Shown here: piece after piece, positions 1 to 8,330 of the stretch
How the letters are laid out: the number at the start of each line of letters is the position of its first letter
Position numbering within the stretch: position 1 is the first letter of the stretch
Assembly: GCA_022820835.1 (NCBI GenBank)
Contig: JAJEET010000092.1
Span: 86,899-150,898 of the forward strand
Origin: Candidatus Poribacteria bacterium
GTDB taxonomy: Bacteria; Poribacteria; WGA-4E; WGA-3G
Direction of reading: 5' to 3'
DNA: 64,000 bases
The notes under the pieces: generated by a model
Told to the model about the DNA's origin: nothing
Seen by the model: only the letters and a program-made list of their open reading frames with translations
Databases searched by the model: none
Translations under genes and position numbers: made by a program

Positions 1-761
1 AAGAAATCTGCGAAATGGAAGTCGTAAATTTCGTCGTCCGGTACACCGAAAGCGAGGAGCGTTCCACCGCGTTTGAGGAGTTGAAGACACTGGTTGATCG
101 TTTCGGTCTGGTGTCCGACGACCTCAATAACCAGATCCGCCATTCTTCCTTCGGTAATCTCCTCAACAGCGGCGACGAGGTCTTCCTTCGCTGTATTAAC
201 CGTGTGGGTCGCACGCATCTTTTTAGATACTGAGAGTCGGAAGTCAACGAGGTCTGATGTAATCACTGTTCGCGCGCCGAGGTTACTTATCATGTGCGAA
301 AAGAGGAGTCCCATCGGTCCCTGCCCAATAATAACGGTATCAAGATTGAGTAGGTTCGGCAGCTTCCGACACGCCCAGACGACAGTGCCAAGCGGCTGCG
401 ACATCAGGATGCAGTCTTTCCGAGGAAAATCTGTCAACGGCACCGTGACACTCTCATCCGATAGGAAGTATTCCGAAAGTCCACCGATGTTGCGTGGCAG
501 TGCGAGAACTTCATCACCTACCTTGAACTTGCCTGACTTACTGTCGGTGACAACGCCAATTGCCTCATGAATCGAAAGTCCTGGTCGAAGCGGATAATCG
601 TCCGCTGGCTGTTCAAGAACAAACGATGGCATATCGCTGCCACAGATGGCACTATGGACGGTCTTTATCTTTATCGTGCCATCAGGATAGTCAGCGAGAT
701 TCGGTTGATCTACGTCAATAATTTCGATCTGTCGTGGTGCAACAATTTGCCCAGCTTTCAT
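1..761 (-). CDS. Zinc-type medium-chain alcohol dehydrogenase family protein, C-terminus beyond window
   Basis: Partial gene: about 253 N-terminal residues are visible and the reading frame is still open at position 1. The product begins MKAGQIVAPRQIEI and carries the catalytic zinc-site motif AICGSD near residue 40, a GLSIHEAIG stretch in the place of the GHE motif, and a Rossmann glycine motif (VIIGQGPMGLL) near residue 145, so an NAD(P)-dependent dehydrogenase of the threonine/sorbitol dehydrogenase group is likely. The four-cysteine structural zinc lobe usual after the GHE motif is not seen; the chain runs directly from VGDEVLALP to an SEYF stretch, so this is a variant subgroup. The start is supported by AAGGAG nine bases upstream. 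It follows the CysQ-like gene by 15 bases and is probably co-transcribed with it. Substrate unknown. Confidence 0.8.
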   Translation of the reverse strand, partial: MKAGQIVAPRQIEIIDVDQPNLADYPDGTIKIKTVHSAICGSDMPSFVLEQPADDYPLRPGLSIHEAIGVVTDSKSGKFKVGDEVLALPRNIGGLSEYFLSDESVTVPLTDFPRKDCILMSQPLGTVVWACRKLPNLLNLDTVIIGQGPMGLLFSHMISNLGARTVITSDLVDFRLSVSKKMRATHTVNTAKEDLVAAVEEITEGRMADLVIEVVGHQTETINQCLQLLKRGGTLLAFGVPDDEIYDFHFADF

Positions 762-776
762 ATTTTCTTTTACTCC

Positions 777-1802
777 TTATCGATTAGATAATGCCTTTAA
801 AACGTGTTGATGGAGTTTTCCGTTGGTTGCGATGATACCACGGTTCTCATACATCCGCTTGCCTGTCAAGAAATTAAGGGTGGCACCGTTCGCATCTGTA
901 ACTGTGCCGCCTGCTTCTTCGACGGCAATCAGCCCTGCGGCATGGTCCCAGATACATTCTCGGTAATCTGGGAATGCCGGATTCGGGAGGCGAATATAAA
1001 GAGACGCTTCACCACGTGAGACGATACCGTATTTCACTTGGCTATCCATCTGGACAGGCGGTTCTGTAATCCCAAGCGAGTTCGCAATTTTAGCGTGTGC
1101 TTCACTGTCACCGTGTGTGGATTCAACGCTCTCTGCGAAACGGTGTGTCGCTTCTGATACGTACACTCGCTCCAAAAGTTCACCGGTTTTGGTGTAGAGG
1201 TGTGTGCCTTGACCCCGAATTGCGACAAATAGGCATCCGCGCCCAGAACCTGTAGCGTCAAGACGATAAGGGAGATTCGGACATCCGAGAACACCGAGTT
1301 GAACGACACCCTCAACAATGTAAGCCAATGCAATAGCATATTGGTCACGACGGAGAAAACCTTTCGTCCCATCAATCGGGTCAAGCGTCCAGAAACTTGG
1401 TCCTACCTCGCCACTCCCGCTATTGATCCACTCACAAACTGTTTCGGTAGTAGCCACTGTATCTTCAGAAAAACGGTTCACATAACCTGAGACGCGTTCT
1501 AAGAGCGTCGCGTTTTCTCGAAGTGCCTGTGCACTCTCCTCGGCGACAATCGTGTCATCAGGAAAAGCCTTGCCAATCGCTCTACATATCAGTGCCTGCG
1601 ACCCGAAGTCAGCGACAGTTACAGGACTCCTGTCTGTTTTTTGAATGGCATCCGTCGGTACCATCTCCGCTTGTACTTGTTCGCAGAGTTGTATCGCTTT
1701 TAGCACAGCATCAATGGCGATTTGTTTTTTTATTTTACCTTGCGGTTCGATTAGGTGAATTTGAGATTTCAAGCGTCGTCTCCGTATATCCGCATGCTTC
1801 AA
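777..1802 (-). CDS. cysQ: 3'(2'),5'-bisphosphate nucleotidase / inositol monophosphatase family (CysQ/HAL2-like)
   Basis: Mg-dependent phosphatase expected to hydrolyse 3'-phosphoadenosine 5'-phosphate (PAP) from sulfate assimilation or related phospho-sugars. Metal-binding motifs are clear: SPVTVADFGSQ (about 59-69), EE at 88-89, DPIDGTKGFLRR from residue 141, and a C-terminal WDHAAGLIAVEEAGG. The long spacing and the DPIDGTKGF form fit the HAL2/CysQ branch rather than plain inositol monophosphatase. The first 20 or so residues (MKHADIRRRRLKS...) are not typical and there is no Shine-Dalgarno before this ATG, which directly follows a GTTAACA tandem repeat; translation could begin further inside, where an AAGG box precedes QIAIDAVLKA, but no ATG, GTG or TTG lies there. 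The start is therefore uncertain; the family call is firm. Confidence 0.82.
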   Translation of the reverse strand: MKHADIRRRRLKSQIHLIEPQGKIKKQIAIDAVLKAIQLCEQVQAEMVPTDAIQKTDRSPVTVADFGSQALICRAIGKAFPDDTIVAEESAQALRENATLLERVSGYVNRFSEDTVATTETVCEWINSGSGEVGPSFWTLDPIDGTKGFLRRDQYAIALAYIVEGVVQLGVLGCPNLPYRLDATGSGRGCLFVAIRGQGTHLYTKTGELLERVYVSEATHRFAESVESTHGDSEAHAKIANSLGITEPPVQMDSQVKYGIVSRGEASLYIRLPNPAFPDYRECIWDHAAGLIAVEEAGGTVTDANGATLNFLTGKRMYENRGIIATNGKLHQHVLKALSNR

Positions 1803-1880
1803 GTTAACAGTTAACAGTTAACAGTTACCAGAAAAGAGATGTTGTGTTATCCGAACGCCTCTTAACTGGCCACTGGTTAC
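1803..1880. repeat. GTTAACA/GGTTACT heptad-type intergenic repeat
   Basis: Fills the gap between pth and the cysQ-like gene. The left side is a near-perfect tandem of AGTTAAC units, the right side a tandem of CTGGTTA units, with CCTCTTAACTGG between. It belongs to the same family as the segments at 10423-10608, 33541-33657, 48763-48860 and 50242-50391. The right arm runs into pth and supplies its last codons (SNQ) and stop. Confidence 0.7.
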
Positions 1881-2476
1881 TGGTTACTGACTCTGTTGAA
1901 TTTGTTCATTGCTGTTAGGATGTCGTCCGTGACGAGTGTTTCAATGGCATCAATAGCACGATTAATAGTCCGTTCGATTTCAATTTCCTCATCCTCCGAA
2001 AATTCGCTGAGAACATAATCGACCAAATCACCGACCGGTTCCCCGATCCCGATACGCAGGCGTGGAAACACCGTAGTTCCTAAACGTTGGATGATAGACT
2101 TCATCCCTTTTTGACCGCCATCACTCCCTTTTTGACGTATTCGAAGCACGCCAATATCAAGATGAACATCATCATAAATGACACAGAGATCAGCCAGCGG
2201 AACATCAAAACGTCTGACGAGTGCGGCGACAGCGGCGCCACTGTTGTTCATGTATGTCATCGGTTTCGCGAGAATGATAGACGCGTCGTGCCATATCGTC
2301 TGTATTACAAGGGCATTGCAGACCGAGGTATGCGTCGGACGCTGAACCCTGGAATCCGGTTCACAGAATACTTCGTAGAGCGCGTCAATCACGCGAAACC
2401 CGACATTGTGCTTTGTTTCGTCGTAGCGCGCCCCTGGATTGCCAAGTCCGACAATGAGTTTCACTTTTTTATCCAT
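1877..2476 (-). CDS. pth: Peptidyl-tRNA hydrolase
   Basis: Cleaves the ester bond of peptidyl-tRNAs released prematurely from ribosomes and recycles the tRNA in the cytoplasm. At 199 residues it has the usual length. Family hallmarks are present: VGLGNPG at 8-15 (substrate-binding Asn13), TKHNVGF with catalytic His23, KPMTYMNNSG in the middle and the YDDVHLDIG motif with the catalytic Asp, followed by GGQKGMKSII. The last residues before the stop (SNQ) are encoded inside a GGTTACT tandem repeat, so the C-terminus may have been altered when that repeat arrived; this tail is not catalytic. It sits between the GerMN gene upstream and the CysQ-like gene downstream on the same strand. Confidence 0.97.
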   Translation of the reverse strand: MDKKVKLIVGLGNPGARYDETKHNVGFRVIDALYEVFCEPDSRVQRPTHTSVCNALVIQTIWHDASIILAKPMTYMNNSGAAVAALVRRFDVPLADLCVIYDDVHLDIGVLRIRQKGSDGGQKGMKSIIQRLGTTVFPRLRIGIGEPVGDLVDYVLSEFSEDEEIEIERTINRAIDAIETLVTDDILTAMNKFNRVSNQ

Positions 2477-2507
2477 GTCCGATTGTTTATGCCTTTATCA
2501 AGTTTTA

Positions 2508-3098
2508 TCACGGGAGACGCAAAGGCTGCGAGAGATTGAGATGCCCGGCTATTGTTTCTATATCTTTACCATCAATTAGAATCTGCACCTGTTTAATCTC
2601 GTCTGGGAATGCGTCAAAAACGGTTTTGAGAATTGCCGCGACTGTCAAAAATTCGGCTGTCGTGCCACCGATGTGTCCATCAGTAAGGTGGCTTGAAAAA
2701 TCCAAGTACGCCGTCTGTTGGCTATCAATATAGACTTCATTGAGCTCTGTTCCGCGCGGGATCGTGTTCCTGAAGTTAGGTGGTGTCTCTTGAATGAGTG
2801 CTGTGACAACCTGATTCAAGCGTTTGGTGAGTTCTCTATGGAGCCGCCGTTCGATTTTGACAGGGACGAGCATCATCGCGGTAGAATCAAGTAGGAATAG
2901 ATTGACATCTTGCGGTTCCGGCGGCACCTCGGAAGGGTTCGCAGCAGCCGGTAGCGGCGGCGGGGCAACCGGAACCACCGTCTGCTTTGACCTTTCAATG
3001 ATATACAGTGTCACGCCGAGGCTGATAGCAACAACGACGAGGGTTATACCCCATATCACTAAGAGTCTCGAAAAGCCTGCAGTGTCGTTATATTGCAC
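2508..3098 (-). CDS. GerMN domain protein, membrane-anchored
   Basis: A 196-residue protein with one N-terminal transmembrane helix (about residues 11-32, LLVIWGITLVVVAISLGV), a proline-rich linker (PVAPPPLPAA) and a C-terminal GerMN domain. The domain is recognised from the pattern IPRGTELNEVYID, AYLDFSSHL, then an alpha helix with TAAILKTVFDAFPDEIKQV and VQILIDGK. GerMN domains occur in spore germination protein GerM but also in many non-sporulating bacteria, often beside cell-wall amidases; here the amidase gene is the immediate upstream neighbour, which fits a role at the cell envelope. The start is a GTG preceded by AAAGGATC with good spacing. Exact role unknown. Confidence 0.8.
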   Translation of the reverse strand: MQYNDTAGFSRLLVIWGITLVVVAISLGVTLYIIERSKQTVVPVAPPPLPAAANPSEVPPEPQDVNLFLLDSTAMMLVPVKIERRLHRELTKRLNQVVTALIQETPPNFRNTIPRGTELNEVYIDSQQTAYLDFSSHLTDGHIGGTTAEFLTVAAILKTVFDAFPDEIKQVQILIDGKDIETIAGHLNLSQPLRLP

Positions 3099-3136
3099 TG
3101 TTTTGATCCTTTTTAATATCCGACCGGTATCTATAT

Positions 3137-4348
3137 CTATTGTTCTGATACTGTAGGCGAGGCGTTTTGGTTAATAGAAGAGATGTATCGTTGGAATGCG
3201 CGGGTAATCGCCTGTGCAATGTTTGCCATATACTCAGAATTAGATAGTCTTTCTAAATCCTCTACATTAGAAAGGTAACCGAGCTCCAAAACGACGGCTG
3301 GCATATAGGCATCAGATAACGGAATGAGCGGTAGGTCTATAATCTGGATCGGTGTTTCCGTCAGAAAATTCAGTTCCGTTTGAAGTGCGTAAGCAAAGTC
3401 TTTGCTCTGTTTTAAATAGTCGGCTTGTGCAAGAATTTTTAGCCGTTGTCCCATGAGTGCTGGTTTGGTAGTACTTGGGAAGCGGAGTTGACCCTTCGGA
3501 TTATTGACGTAGATCCTGATTCCTTTTTGGTATGGCGAGAAAGAGGCATTGCAGTGTAGGCTCAGGAAGAGTTGTCCACGGTTCTGTTTAGCGACCTGAA
3601 TACGTTCAAAGTGTGTTTTCTCAGTATCTGTCTCACGGGTGAGATGTAGTTGTATGCTGTGCTGTTTGCTCGTCCATTGAAGTTGCTTGGCGAGTGCGAG
3701 AACGATATCTTTTTCAAGAACGCCTGTGCTACCTGCGGATCCTCGATCCTCTGGCCCCCCGTGTCCTGGATCAACAATGATTCTTATATCCTGGGTACCG
3801 CTTGTCTCTATGGGGGTCAAAGTTTCTTTGGGTCTTATCTGTAGCCGATTTAAACTGGAATTATAGATGACTTCAACGTCGTTGAGGATCGGCAGGAGTT
3901 GTATAAAAAAATCGATTGGCAGCATCGGCTGCTGTGCGATGATTATAGGCGGCGTAGAGAGGGTAACCGTCTGACCATCAGGATCAATATTAAATGTCGG
4001 TCTCCGCATTTGTAAACGGATTTGCTTATCTTTGGTTTTCAGTGTGAGTCGTTGGCGCGGGTGGTTGTACTGATGCGTCGCTGCCGGATCAATGACCTGT
4101 TTCACAGCGTCAACAGGTAGGTAAACCTTTCCGTTCTGATACTGTGCCTGTACCTCAGCGAGGGTTTTTCCATTGGCATCAATAAAGCGGACGGTAGGTG
4201 CTTGTGCGATACCAAGCGATACGACAGCAAGGACGAGTAGAGATAAAAAAAGCGCGCCAATTTTAACAGGGAGCGTGCCCCTGTTGACGCACTTTTCTGG
4301 TGCTTTCTCTGTATAAGCAGTGTTATTCGTCGTCGTCCTCGTCGTCAC
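3137..4348 (-). CDS. N-acetylmuramoyl-L-alanine amidase (Amidase_3), exported
   Basis: Zinc amidase that cuts the amide bond between muramic acid and the stem peptide. The catalytic domain is C-terminal: VDPGHGGPEDRG (zinc His), GVLEKDIVLALAKQL (zinc Glu), FLSLHCNAS (zinc His) and AVVLELGYLSN (catalytic Glu). The N-terminal half has a signal or anchor segment (KIGALFLSLLVLAVVSLG) followed by a domain with VRFIDANGKTLAEV and VYLPVDAVKQVI, which looks like a copper-amine-oxidase-N-type or AMIN-like wall-binding module. Start choice: the open frame extends to 4468, but that part is only the acidic tail of rplY read in another frame (a run of Lys-Val). A GTG at 4348 limits the overlap with rplY to 26 bases, though it has no clear Shine-Dalgarno. 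Probably translationally coupled to rplY. Confidence 0.85.
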   Translation of the reverse strand: MTTRTTTNNTAYTEKAPEKCVNRGTLPVKIGALFLSLLVLAVVSLGIAQAPTVRFIDANGKTLAEVQAQYQNGKVYLPVDAVKQVIDPAATHQYNHPRQRLTLKTKDKQIRLQMRRPTFNIDPDGQTVTLSTPPIIIAQQPMLPIDFFIQLLPILNDVEVIYNSSLNRLQIRPKETLTPIETSGTQDIRIIVDPGHGGPEDRGSAGSTGVLEKDIVLALAKQLQWTSKQHSIQLHLTRETDTEKTHFERIQVAKQNRGQLFLSLHCNASFSPYQKGIRIYVNNPKGQLRFPSTTKPALMGQRLKILAQADYLKQSKDFAYALQTELNFLTETPIQIIDLPLIPLSDAYMPAVVLELGYLSNVEDLERLSNSEYMANIAQAITRAFQRYISSINQNASPTVSEQ

Positions 4349-5027
4349 TGCGTCTACGGGAGATGATTTCTGGTTCCACAGGTTGTTCAGCGGCTGCCTC
4401 TTCACCTTCAGCGGCTTCTTCGCCTTCACCTTCACCTTCACCTTCTTCATCCTCTTCTGGTTCTTCAATTTCCATACGCGGTTGGCTGACCATCGCTATA
4501 ACCCGCTCCGGTTCGTCTAAGATTTCGAGGTCATCATCAAGGTTTAGATCGCTGACGTAAACAGCATCACCGATGTCCAATCCACTCACGTCAACTGAAA
4601 TATCGGACGGCAATTGCAAAGGCAGGCAGTGGAGCGTTACCTCGCGAAGTGGCATTTCAAGGATACCACCTTCCTGTACGCCGGGCGGATTGCCTTCCAA
4701 AATGAGCGGCACAGTTGATGTCACCGGTTCCTCAAGTGAGATTCTGATAAAATCCGCATGGACCAATATCTGTTTTTCCACAGGATGGCGTTGAATCTCT
4801 TTGATAATAACGGTTTCAATGTTTCCGCCGACTTCCATCTTAATGATAACGTTTTCACCGTGCGTTCGTAGGAACTGTCTGAAGGTTCGAGCATCAAGTT
4901 GGATTGTCAAAGTGTCTTGGGCACGTCCATAGAGTATAGCTGGAACAATCCCGTCGCGCCGAAGTGCGCGTGCATACTGCGTTCCGAAAGTGTCGCGTTG
5001 CTGAACCTCTAATGTTGCTTGTTGCAT
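4323..5027 (-). CDS. rplY: 50S ribosomal protein L25 / general stress protein Ctc, with acidic tail
   Basis: Binds 5S rRNA in the large subunit. The 234-residue product is of the long (Ctc/TL5) type: the N-terminal L25 domain begins MQQATLEVQQRDTFGTQYAR and contains GIVPAILYGRAQD, and the beta domain includes HADFIRISLEEPVTSTVPL and NPPGVQEGGILEMPLREV. From about residue 178 the chain becomes extremely acidic (EEPEEDEEGEGEGEGEE...) and ends DDEDDDE. The Gly-Glu run is encoded by a tandem GGTGAA hexanucleotide, likely length-variable between strains without changing frame. Its last 26 bases or more overlap the amidase gene. The upstream genes are tRNA-Gln and ispE on the same strand. Confidence 0.95.
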   Translation of the reverse strand: MQQATLEVQQRDTFGTQYARALRRDGIVPAILYGRAQDTLTIQLDARTFRQFLRTHGENVIIKMEVGGNIETVIIKEIQRHPVEKQILVHADFIRISLEEPVTSTVPLILEGNPPGVQEGGILEMPLREVTLHCLPLQLPSDISVDVSGLDIGDAVYVSDLNLDDDLEILDEPERVIAMVSQPRMEIEEPEEDEEGEGEGEGEEAAEGEEAAAEQPVEPEIISRRRSDDEDDDE

Positions 5028-5105
5028 TGTAATATTCTGCCTTTATCTCTATATATTCAAGGACTATTGCTTTATCAGATTTCAAATTCGGGTATCTATT
5101 GGTGT

Positions 5106-5166
5106 CGGACGAGGAGACTTCGTCTCTACGATTAATGATCCCTTAAAATTCAAAGCGGACAAAGCA
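5106..5166. repeat. GGACGAGG-type palindromic intergenic repeat
   Basis: A 61-base segment starting CGGACGAGGAGACTTCG, whose first 25 bases form a stem, followed by an AT-rich tail ending GACAAAGCA. The same layout with about 75 percent identity recurs at 8331-8390 in the same orientation. Related GACGAGG/CCTCGCC stems occur inside the elements near 34455, 34800 and 56490. Confidence 0.65.
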
Positions 5167-5183
5167 TTATGTCAAAAAGGAGA

Positions 5184-5255
5184 CAGGGCGGGTAGGATTC
5201 GAACCTACGCATGCAGGTTCCAAAGACCTGTGCCTTACCGCTTGGCCACCGCCCT
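5184..5255 (-). tRNA. tRNA-Gln (anticodon TTG)
   Basis: Full cloverleaf on the minus strand: acceptor AGGGCGG pairing with CCGCCCT, then T8 G9, D arm GCC-AAGCGGTAA-GGC, anticodon arm CAGGT-CTTTGGA-ACCTG with anticodon TTG, variable CATGC, T arm GTAGG-TTCGAAT-CCTAC, and discriminator G. No CCA is encoded, so CCA must be added after transcription. The 5' end is adjacent to the last base of the ispE stop codon, so the tRNA must be processed out of an ispE-tRNA-rplY transcript. Confidence 0.96.
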
Positions 5256-6137
5256 TTAATCTTTGATGTACACACCGACCGGACTGGTTACCGTCGTCGT
5301 GCAAAAACTGACCCTGTTTTTGAAGTATGATTCACTTCGGCGTGCCGATTCACTGTCCTGCATTACAGCGAACAGTGTCGCACCGCTCCCGGACATCAGC
5401 GCGCCAAAACACCCAGCCTGCGTAGAAAGCTCGGTTTTTAGCGTAGCGATTTCAGGATATTCGGCAAAAACCGGTACTTCAAGAAGGTTGTAAAGACCTT
5501 CCGAAATGCTGAGGACATCAACCTTCTCCATAAGAGTCCTTATAATTATACCCGCGTTTTCAGGTTTTGTCAAGGAAAAATTCAGCATTTTGAAAACAGC
5601 CGCTGTCGAAATCTCAATCCCCGGATTTAAAAGGAGGAGCGGAAGGTCGGAAAGCGCGGGAAGCCGTGTTAACTCGTCCCCGATGCCGGTACCTAAGGCT
5701 GCACCGCCGTGCAGACAAAACGGAACATCTGCTCCCAACTGTGCCCCAAAACGCATCAGCGTCTCTTGTGAAAAACCGAGCCCGAAAAGTTCGTTCACGC
5801 CGTGAAGCACAGCGGCAGCATTCGCGCTTCCACCAGCGAGTCCAGCGGCAACCGGTATCCGTTTCTGGATTTCTATTGAAACACCCGCGATACCACCTAC
5901 GGCATCGCTGAGGCGTTGTGCCGCACGATACGCCAAATTGCTCGCATCTGATGGAACCGCCGGGTGTTCACACCGGACGGTTATCTCTTTCGTGTCCCGT
6001 TTACGGATGATAACATCGTCGTGCAAACCGATGGAGTGGAAGATCGTTTCGAGGTTGTGGTAGCCATCTTCACGTTTACCAACGACATCTAAGTAGAGAT
6101 TGATTTTGGCGTGGGCGCGGACTCTTATCTTCTGCAC
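5256..6137 (-). CDS. ispE: 4-diphosphocytidyl-2-C-methyl-D-erythritol kinase
   Basis: GHMP-family kinase of the non-mevalonate isoprenoid pathway; phosphorylates CDP-methylerythritol at the 2-hydroxyl. The 293-residue length is normal. The N-terminus reads VRAHAKINLYLDVVGKREDGYHNLETIFHSI, the family signature, and the ATP-binding loop PVAAGLAGGSANAAAVL lies near residues 90-106; GADVPFCLHGGAALGTGIGD and GALMSGSGATLFAV follow. The start is a GTG 11 bases after the stop of the upstream lipoprotein gene, with GGAG about 13 bases ahead. The stop codon abuts the tRNA-Gln 5' end with no gap. Confidence 0.95.
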   Translation of the reverse strand: MQKIRVRAHAKINLYLDVVGKREDGYHNLETIFHSIGLHDDVIIRKRDTKEITVRCEHPAVPSDASNLAYRAAQRLSDAVGGIAGVSIEIQKRIPVAAGLAGGSANAAAVLHGVNELFGLGFSQETLMRFGAQLGADVPFCLHGGAALGTGIGDELTRLPALSDLPLLLLNPGIEISTAAVFKMLNFSLTKPENAGIIIRTLMEKVDVLSISEGLYNLLEVPVFAEYPEIATLKTELSTQAGCFGALMSGSGATLFAVMQDSESARRSESYFKNRVSFCTTTVTSPVGVYIKD

Positions 6138-6148
6138 AATTTTGCACG

Positions 6149-7036
6149 TTACTCCGCTAATTCCGACAACGGGATGATTTCAAAGTCCTCGGAGAGAAAC
6201 GGTGCTGCGTTAAACTTGCTGTCGTTAATCTCGACGTTAAGTTCGACTTTAGCGATGTTCACAGCGACCCGTGTCTTTTCAAGCGGACGTTCGATTTCAA
6301 CCCGATGTGGGCGTAAGATACCGCTCACTTCGCGATAGTCAGAGAAGGCGGAGCGCTGCTGAAGCACTTTATTTTTATCGTGGATGTGCCATTCCGTAAC
6401 TCGCGGCTCACCTTCACGGACAAAAAGCGTAACCGTTTCTACATGTCCCGATTTGACTCCTGGACGCGTAATCGTAAACTTCGCGCCAGCACGCTCAACA
6501 GACGTGAAATCATTCCTGCGTCCATCAAGGAATGGATTGGCGAAGATGGCACTCAACACATCCGACACGCGCAGGTCTATGCCGAAAATTTCTCGCAATG
6601 CTCCATCAGATAGTGGACCGCTATACGTTCTGCGTTCGTTCAGTAAGGAAAGGATGAATTGATTCTCGTCTTGATTAGCAATTGCGACACCACGAGGCGC
6701 ATCATACGCGCCCTTCGCTTGGATGTGAAGCAATTCGCCACCCTTTTCCGATTTCTTATACCACAACGATTCCCGAAGTTCTTCGCGTTGTTCATCCTCC
6801 TCAATTGTTACCACCATCTGTGTAATCTTTAGAGAACCGGTGAGATCGTATCTCACTTGCAGTGTCGTAAAGATAGCATCTAATTCCACACGCGCCGCGG
6901 GTGTCAATTGAACTGTGGAAGTCCTCAGACCGCATCCGACAATAGTTGCAAACAGGAGGGCAAGGCAGAATCCTTTGTAAGTACGGATTGCGATTCCGGT
7001 TTCACAGTTTGTTTGGCTGGAGCATATCTTTCTCAT
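6149..7036 (-). CDS. Probable outer-membrane lipoprotein, LolA/LolB- or DUF4292-like
   Basis: A 295-residue exported protein. The N-terminus has a hydrophobic stretch followed by a lipobox (ATIVGC, cysteine near residue 35), so it is probably lipidated. The mature part shows the pattern of a LolA/LolB-type half-barrel: YDLTGSLKITQM near the start, ESLWYKKSEKGGELLHIQA, then REIFGIDLRVSDVLSAIFANP, and late RVEIERPLEKTRVAVNIAKVELN. LolB receives lipoproteins from LolA at the outer membrane, but the match is by shape only and DUF4292-type lipoproteins are equally possible. The start ATG overlaps the argD stop (ATGA), indicating translational coupling, and ispE follows after 11 bases. Confidence 0.65.
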   Translation of the reverse strand: MRKICSSQTNCETGIAIRTYKGFCLALLFATIVGCGLRTSTVQLTPAARVELDAIFTTLQVRYDLTGSLKITQMVVTIEEDEQREELRESLWYKKSEKGGELLHIQAKGAYDAPRGVAIANQDENQFILSLLNERRTYSGPLSDGALREIFGIDLRVSDVLSAIFANPFLDGRRNDFTSVERAGAKFTITRPGVKSGHVETVTLFVREGEPRVTEWHIHDKNKVLQQRSAFSDYREVSGILRPHRVEIERPLEKTRVAVNIAKVELNVEINDSKFNAAPFLSEDFEIIPLSELAE

Positions 7037-8223
7037 AGAACTTCCGACATCGATTTTTCAACGATATTGACGGCTTCTTCGACGTGTCCGGCATTGATAT
7101 TCAGTGGCGGTAAGAATCGGAGGACATAATCATTCGTACATATCGTGACGAGTCCGTTCTCGATACATTTCGCAGCAATCGGTTTCGCATCAACTTCCAT
7201 GACTAAACCGCGGAGCAGACCTTTCCCTCGGACCTCTTTAATCGGATATTCGTCTTTCAGTTCCATCAACCCGCCTGCAAGGTAGTTGCCCATTTTAACG
7301 GCGTTCACGGCGAGGTTCTCTTCGAGAATCGTTCGGACGGTCGCCGCTGCAGCAGCGGTGACTAATGGGTTTCCACCGAATGTCGCAGCGTGGGTGCCGG
7401 GTACAAAACTCTCTGCTATGTGTCGTTTTGCTAACATCGCACCGATAGGTACGCCGCTACCGAGCGCCTTCGCCATCGTAATCACATCCGGCACAACACC
7501 GTAACTCTGGTATCCAAAGAATGTTCCCAATCTGCCCATCGCTGTCTGTACTTCGTCAAACATGAGCAATAGGTTATGTTTGTCACAGAGATCGCGTAAA
7601 CCTCTGAGGTAGCCGTCGCTGGGGATGTTAACACCACCTTCTGACTGGATCGGTTCAACTAAAATCGCACAGGTCTTTTCGCTGATGGCGGCTTCGGTTG
7701 CTTCCAAATCGTCGAACGGTACGTATTTGAAACCTTCGAGCATCGGTTCAAATCCGACATGATATTTCGTCTGTGCGGTAGCAGTAATGGTTGCCATCGT
7801 CCGTCCGTGGAACGAGTTATCCATGGTGATAATTTCATAGGCATCGGTTCTGCCACTGTCTTTGGTGTATTTCCGAGCCAGTTTGATGGCTGCCTCGTTC
7901 GCTTCAGCACCGCTATTGCAGAAGAAGCACTGATCCATGTCGGAGTTATCGATGAGCAGTTTTGCGAGTTCTGCCTGCGGTTGGATGTAGTAGAGGTTAG
8001 ATGTGTGGAGCAGTTTTCCTGCCTGTTCACGGATCGCTTCAACGACCTTCGGGTGGCAATGCCCCAAACCGTTGACGGCGAGTCCACCGAGGAAGTCGAG
8101 ATATTTTTTGCCATCGGCATCCCAGAGGTAGGGTCCCTCACCTTTGATAAACGCGAGGCTTCTGTCACCGTAAGTGTTAATGATATATTCTGTCGCGATC
8201 GCTTTAATTTCAGCGGTTGTCAT
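7033..8223 (-). CDS. argD: Acetylornithine/succinyldiaminopimelate-type aminotransferase (class III)
   Basis: PLP-dependent aminotransferase, expected to convert N-acetylglutamate semialdehyde to N-acetylornithine in arginine synthesis. Landmarks: YLWDADGKKYLDFLGGLAVN (substrate and PLP pocket), CNSGAEANEAAIKLARK (phosphate-binding), NSFHGRTMATI, LLMFDEVQTAMGR (Asp that contacts the pyridine nitrogen) and MAKALGSGVPIGAM with the Schiff-base lysine. 396 residues, normal length. An open frame extends to 8286 but the ATG at 8223 has AAGGAG ten bases upstream and matches family N-termini. The specific substrate could be another omega-amino acid. The downstream lipoprotein gene overlaps its stop. 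Confidence 0.85.
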   Translation of the reverse strand: MTTAEIKAIATEYIINTYGDRSLAFIKGEGPYLWDADGKKYLDFLGGLAVNGLGHCHPKVVEAIREQAGKLLHTSNLYYIQPQAELAKLLIDNSDMDQCFFCNSGAEANEAAIKLARKYTKDSGRTDAYEIITMDNSFHGRTMATITATAQTKYHVGFEPMLEGFKYVPFDDLEATEAAISEKTCAILVEPIQSEGGVNIPSDGYLRGLRDLCDKHNLLLMFDEVQTAMGRLGTFFGYQSYGVVPDVITMAKALGSGVPIGAMLAKRHIAESFVPGTHAATFGGNPLVTAAAAATVRTILEENLAVNAVKMGNYLAGGLMELKDEYPIKEVRGKGLLRGLVMEVDAKPIAAKCIENGLVTICTNDYVLRFLPPLNINAGHVEEAVNIVEKSMSEVL

Positions 8224-8267
8224 TCTTGACTTTTCTCCTTCGTTGTTAAGTCTGGGCAATTTCTGAT

Positions 8268-8286
8268 GTGCGGTTTCAAACCGCAC
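8268..8286. repeat. Perfect 19-base palindrome
   Basis: GTGCGGTTTCAAACCGCAC, a perfect hairpin with a one-base centre in the leader of the argD-like gene. It is not followed by a T-run in either direction, so it is more likely a repetitive palindromic unit than a terminator. Confidence 0.6.
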
Positions 8287-8330
8287 CTCCTGTTCTATCG
8301 AGTTTCAAACTGAGGGGATCTGCTGTGTAT

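Noticed and set aside
2087..2539. 150-codon plus-strand frame over pth
   Set aside because: Antisense shadow of pth, no start signal.
7759..8229. 156-codon plus-strand frame over argD
   Set aside because: Antisense shadow of a clear aminotransferase gene.
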